Origin: Dermatophilus congolensis
GTDB taxonomy: Bacteria; Actinomycetota; Actinomycetes; Actinomycetales; Dermatophilaceae
Direction of reading: 5' to 3'
Length of the DNA: 64,000 bases
NCBI RefSeq assembly: GCF_900187045.1
Contig: NZ_LT906453.1
Location: forward strand, 1,302,001 to 1,366,000
Made by a program: the position numbers and the translations under genes. The notes beneath the pieces are model-generated. The model was given only the letters and a program-made list of their open reading frames with translations. It searched no databases and was not told the origin of the DNA. Positions 56,829-64,000 of this stretch are shown here, piece after piece (positions within the stretch are counted from its first letter, which is position 1; the number at the start of each line of letters is the position of its first letter).

Positions 56829-58088
56829 GTGACGCATGTGCTCGATGAGCTGGAATGGCGTGGCTTGATTCACGCGACTACCGATGTAGAGAAGCTTCGG
56901 GAGGAGCTTTCGACGCCTACGACGGTCTATTGCGGTTTTGATCCGACGGCGCCGTCTTTGCATTTTGGTAATCTCGTTCAGTTGGTGGTGTTGCGGATTT
57001 TTCAGCGGCACGGTCACCATGTGATTGCTTTGGTGGGTGGCTCGACTGGTTTGATTGGAGACCCGCGTCCGACGAGCGAGCGGATTTTGAAAACGAAAGA
57101 GCAGACCGCTGAATGGGTGGAGCGCTTAAAAGCTCAGATGCGTCCTTTCTTGGACTTTGAGGGTGACAATCCAGCCCGAATGGTTAATAACCTAGATTGG
57201 ACTGAGGGATTATCTGCTCTCGATTTTTTGCGTGATTTTGGCAAGCACTTTCGCGTGAATCACATGGTGAAGAAAGATGCAGTTGCTGCGCGCCTGAACT
57301 CTCAGGAGGGTATTTCCTACACTGAGTTCAGTTACCAGATCCTTCAGGCGATGGACTTCCGGTTCCTCTATAAAGAGTACAGGTGCACGGTCCAGACGGG
57401 CGGAAGTGATCAGTGGGGAAATCTCACAGCTGGAGCGGACTTGGTGAGCCGCATGGATGGCGGTCAGGTGCACGCTGTAGTGACCCCGATCCTGACGGAT
57501 AGTTCAGGTGAGAAGTTCGGTAAATCTGCAGGTAATGCTGTCTGGCTGGATCCTGCTATGACGAGTCCTTATGCGTTCTACCAGTACTGGCTGAACGTTG
57601 AGGATGCATCGGTGATCAAGCTGTTGAAGGTTTTCGGTAGCCGTGATGCTGCTCAGGTTGAGGCTCTGGAGCGCGCGGTTGCTGAGGAGCCTTTCCGTAG
57701 GGCTGCGCAGAAAGCCTTGGCGCACGATGTCACTCTTTTGGTTCACGGGGAAAAAGCGGTGAGCGACGTGGAGGCTGCGTCAGCTGCGCTTTTTGGTGGA
57801 GCTTCCTTGGCTGACCTGGATGCACAGACTCTTGTGGATGCTACGTCTGAGTTGCCCAGTGCGACTGTGGTCGCCGGCGCAGAGGTAGTTGATCTTCTTG
57901 TGGCGACGAAGCTTTCTGAATCGCGTAAGTCAGCACGTCGCACTATCGGAGAGGGGGGCGTGTCGATCAATAACGTCAAGGTGCTAGATCCTGCCGCTGT
58001 GTTGCGAGAAGAGGACTTCCTAGGTGGCAAGGTTGCGGTGCTTAAACGGGGTCGGAAAAACATGGCCGCGGTGTATCGCGAGAGTTAG
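56829..58088 (+). CDS. tyrS: Tyrosyl-tRNA synthetase
   Basis: TyrS charges tRNA-Tyr. The 419-residue class I synthetase has YCGFDPTAPSLHFGNL (HIGH-like HFGN), GGSTGLIGDPRPTSER, TGGSDQWGNLTAG, KFGKSAGNAVWLD (KMSKS-like KFGKS) and a C-terminal S4 domain (ESRKSARRTIGEGGVSINN). The GTG at 56829 is preferred, with GAGAGG about ten bases upstream; an open reading from 56799 adds ten residues without support. Its stop lies inside a terminator stem. Confidence 0.96.
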   Translation: MTHVLDELEWRGLIHATTDVEKLREELSTPTTVYCGFDPTAPSLHFGNLVQLVVLRIFQRHGHHVIALVGGSTGLIGDPRPTSERILKTKEQTAEWVERLKAQMRPFLDFEGDNPARMVNNLDWTEGLSALDFLRDFGKHFRVNHMVKKDAVAARLNSQEGISYTEFSYQILQAMDFRFLYKEYRCTVQTGGSDQWGNLTAGADLVSRMDGGQVHAVVTPILTDSSGEKFGKSAGNAVWLDPAMTSPYAFYQYWLNVEDASVIKLLKVFGSRDAAQVEALERAVAEEPFRRAAQKALAHDVTLLVHGEKAVSDVEAASAALFGGASLADLDAQTLVDATSELPSATVVAGAEVVDLLVATKLSESRKSARRTIGEGGVSINNVKVLDPAAVLREEDFLGGKVAVLKRGRKNMAAVYRES

Positions 58089-58132
58089 AGGGGAGCGTCC
58101 TCTTGCATTACTCATGCGGCGCTCCTCTTTAG
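58087..58132 (+). terminator. Hairpin terminator at the end of tyrS
   Basis: A 12-bp stem (58087-58098 with 58121-58132, two G-T pairs) begins at the tyrS stop codon. Part of it is shared with the larger repeat at 58107-58180, so the two structures exclude each other. Confidence 0.65.
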
Positions 58133-58180
58133 AGACTCTGACCAGCAGATTTGTCAGTTAAAGCGCCGCATGAGTAATGT
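58107..58180 (+). repeat. 18-bp perfect inverted repeat between tyrS and the rRNA operon
   Basis: Arms 58107-58124 and 58163-58180 are exact inverted copies, with a small CTGAC/GTCAG hairpin nested inside (58139-58143 with 58154-58158). A T-rich run (TTCTTCTTGTT) follows the right arm, which makes it a candidate second terminator. Confidence 0.8.
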
Positions 58181-58271
58181 TCTTCTTGTTCGCCCGGCAG
58201 GGAGGAACGGACACGGCTTCTTAGCTGTGGCCGGTCTCGTTGGGTGAGGTAACTTCGAGGAAAACGAGGAG

Positions 58272-58300
58272 TTGCACCGGGCTGAATGGCCTGGTAAGAT
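58272..58300 (+). promoter_or_regulatory. rRNA operon promoter
   Basis: TTGCAC (58272-58277), a 17-base spacer and TAAGAT (58295-58300): a near-consensus primary sigma-factor promoter about 285 bases before the 16S start. This is the strongest promoter match in the window. Confidence 0.8.
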
Positions 58301-58403
58301 TGCTTCTCGGCTCAAGCGCTTAAGTAGCGCGGGTCGAGGATAGTCGATCGCCTCTGATGAGGAAATTCTTCTACTAGGGTTTCTTAGTCGTGTGCGTCCG
58401 ATG

Positions 58404-58423
58404 CTTGAGAACTCAACAGCGTG
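58404..58423 (+). promoter_or_regulatory. boxA-like antitermination block in the rrn leader
   Basis: CTTGAGAACTCAACAGCGTG resembles the conserved TTGAGAACT leader element of actinobacterial rRNA operons; a matching copy (TTTTGAGAACTGCACAGTG) lies at 60396-60414 before 23S. Such paired elements serve the NusB/NusG-type antitermination complex. Confidence 0.55.
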
Positions 58424-58583
58424 CCATGAATAATCGATGCCAATTGTTTGTTGGTTGAAGTCAATTCGGACAATAGTCGCTATAAATAATGTAGTGACAT
58501 TAATTGTCAGTGTTGTTTCGGCCAGGATTTTCCCGCGTTCGTGGTGACTAGGTTTCTAGTTACGTGTACGTGGGTGTGATTTC

Positions 58584-63499
<4,916 letters not shown>

Positions 63500-63605
63500 G
63501 CTTGATACACACTTTTAAGAGTTTTGTTCGCGTCGACTGTGCGGTTCTTGGGGCATCAGCCCTACAGGATCATGACAGATATGTTTCTGATTGGTTCTGT
63601 TGGTT

Positions 63606-63723
63606 TTTCGGTGGTTATAGCGTTGGGGAAACGCCCGGTTACATTCCGAACCCGGTAGCTAAGCCCTTCAGCGCCGATGGTACTGCACTGGGGACGGTGT
63701 GGGAGAGTAGGTCACCGCCGGAA
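63606..63723 (+). rRNA. 5S ribosomal RNA
   Basis: About 118 nt. The terminal stem TTTCGGTGGT pairs with ACCGCCGGAA (two wobbles), and CCGAACCCGGTAGCTAAGCC with the GGTACTGCACTGGGGACGGTG block are characteristic. Located 106 bases after 23S. Confidence 0.95.
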
Positions 63724-63734
63724 TATACGTGAAA

Positions 63735-63769
63735 GGAAAGGGCCTGGAACATTGTTCCAGGCCCTTTCC
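63735..63769 (+). terminator. rRNA operon terminator hairpin
   Basis: A perfect 16-bp stem (63735-63750 with 63754-63769) with a three-base loop, 11 bases after 5S. No T-tract follows on the plus strand. Confidence 0.85.
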
Positions 63770-63857
63770 GCATACCCAAAAACACCACAACCAGCTAGGC
63801 CTATCCTCATCACTGGTAGCGTCGACGCTGCGAATTTATGAACAGAGGAGCAGGAAC

Positions 63858-64000
63858 ATGGCGGAAACATCCGGGTCATCGCGGTGGAAAAAACCTCGGC
63901 ACAACAACCGTGGCCACAACAAGCAGAACAGTGCATCCGATAACGAACGCCGCTCCTACCGGAACCGTTACGACGACCGTCCTCGACGCAGCTACTCCAA
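63858..64000 (+). CDS. Arg/Asn-rich protein, N-terminal part only
   Basis: An open frame from ATG 63858 to the window edge (47 residues). AGGAGCAGGAAC upstream gives a good Shine-Dalgarno. The visible part is very hydrophilic, rich in Arg, Asn, Ser and His (SSRWKKPRHNNRGHNK, RRSYRNRYDDRPRR), a disordered nucleic-acid-binding type of tail as seen at the start of some RNA helicases and RNA-binding proteins. The folded part lies beyond the window, so no function is given. Confidence 0.6.
   Translation, partial: MAETSGSSRWKKPRHNNRGHNKQNSASDNERRSYRNRYDDRPRRSYS

Larger units (their letters stand above)
58181..58583. other. rRNA operon promoter and leader region
   Basis: No gene. It holds the rrn promoter (58272-58300), a conserved leader block resembling actinobacterial boxA (CTTGAGAACTCAACAG, 58404-58419) and an A/T-rich stretch (TATAAATAATG around 58480) that could be a second promoter or a processing region. 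The leader is removed from the 16S precursor. Confidence 0.6.

Overview
The window reads as a chromosomal core segment of a high-GC Gram-positive actinobacterium (order Micrococcales). The evidence is the actinobacterial arrangement mraZ-rsmH-ftsL-ftsI-murEF-mraY-murD-ftsW-murGC-ftsQZ-pgeF-yggS-sepF-yggT-divIVA, a MurE with the DNPR motif of meso-diaminopimelate ligases, an infC that can only start at an ATC codon, and an actinobacterial 16S rRNA. From the 16S sequence and the meso-DAP wall I lean to Dermatophilaceae (Dermatophilus-like), but no database search was possible. GC looks to be in the upper 50s percent by eye.

Layout: 1-4600 holds a partial acetyltransferase, a SAM methyltransferase convergent with a GT2 glycosyltransferase, the nadD-rsfS-phosphatase cluster, tRNA-Ala(GGC) and a strong terminator. 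5050-22000 is the dcw cell-division and wall cluster, from a MraZ operator to a terminator after ftsZ. 22000-27620 continues with pgeF, yggS, sepF, yggT, divIVA, lspA and rluD. 27760-32440 is a PTS locus: an EIIA-HPr-EI fusion followed by an EIIBCA permease. 32550-36207 is dnaE. 36208-46117 is the accessory part: an acyl-reductase-like SDR, oligopeptidase B, an SPFH protein with an Arc-like partner behind a 22-bp palindrome, two unrecognised genes joined to a HisH-like protein that lacks its catalytic Cys and His, a 32-bp perfect hairpin, and an aspA-dcuA operon. 46700-58088 returns to housekeeping: infC-rpmI-rplT, an rRNA methyltransferase, exonuclease III, pheST, an SDR, argR, argH and tyrS. 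58270-63770 is a complete 16S-23S-5S rRNA operon with promoter and terminator. The last 143 bases open an Arg/Asn-rich protein.

How the genes work together: the dcw genes make lipid II precursors (MurC-G, MraY), polymerise and cross-link septal wall (FtsW, FtsI), and assemble the divisome (FtsZ, SepF, FtsQ, FtsL). DivIVA directs polar growth. The PTS pair can import and phosphorylate a sugar from PEP. aspA and dcuA form an aspartate-to-fumarate and C4-dicarboxylate exchange unit.

The most notable points are these. (1) A HisH homologue with Cys to Gly and His to Tyr changes is the only histidine gene left where I would expect the his operon. (2) The arginine cluster is reduced to argR-argH. 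(3) A block of about 6 kb (late mraZ to murE) has C/A-rich coding strands while nearly all other plus-strand genes are G/T-rich. (4) There are several long inverted repeats, notably 40105-40157, 43285-43350 and 58107-58180. I see no CRISPR array, insertion sequence, prophage or obvious defence system.
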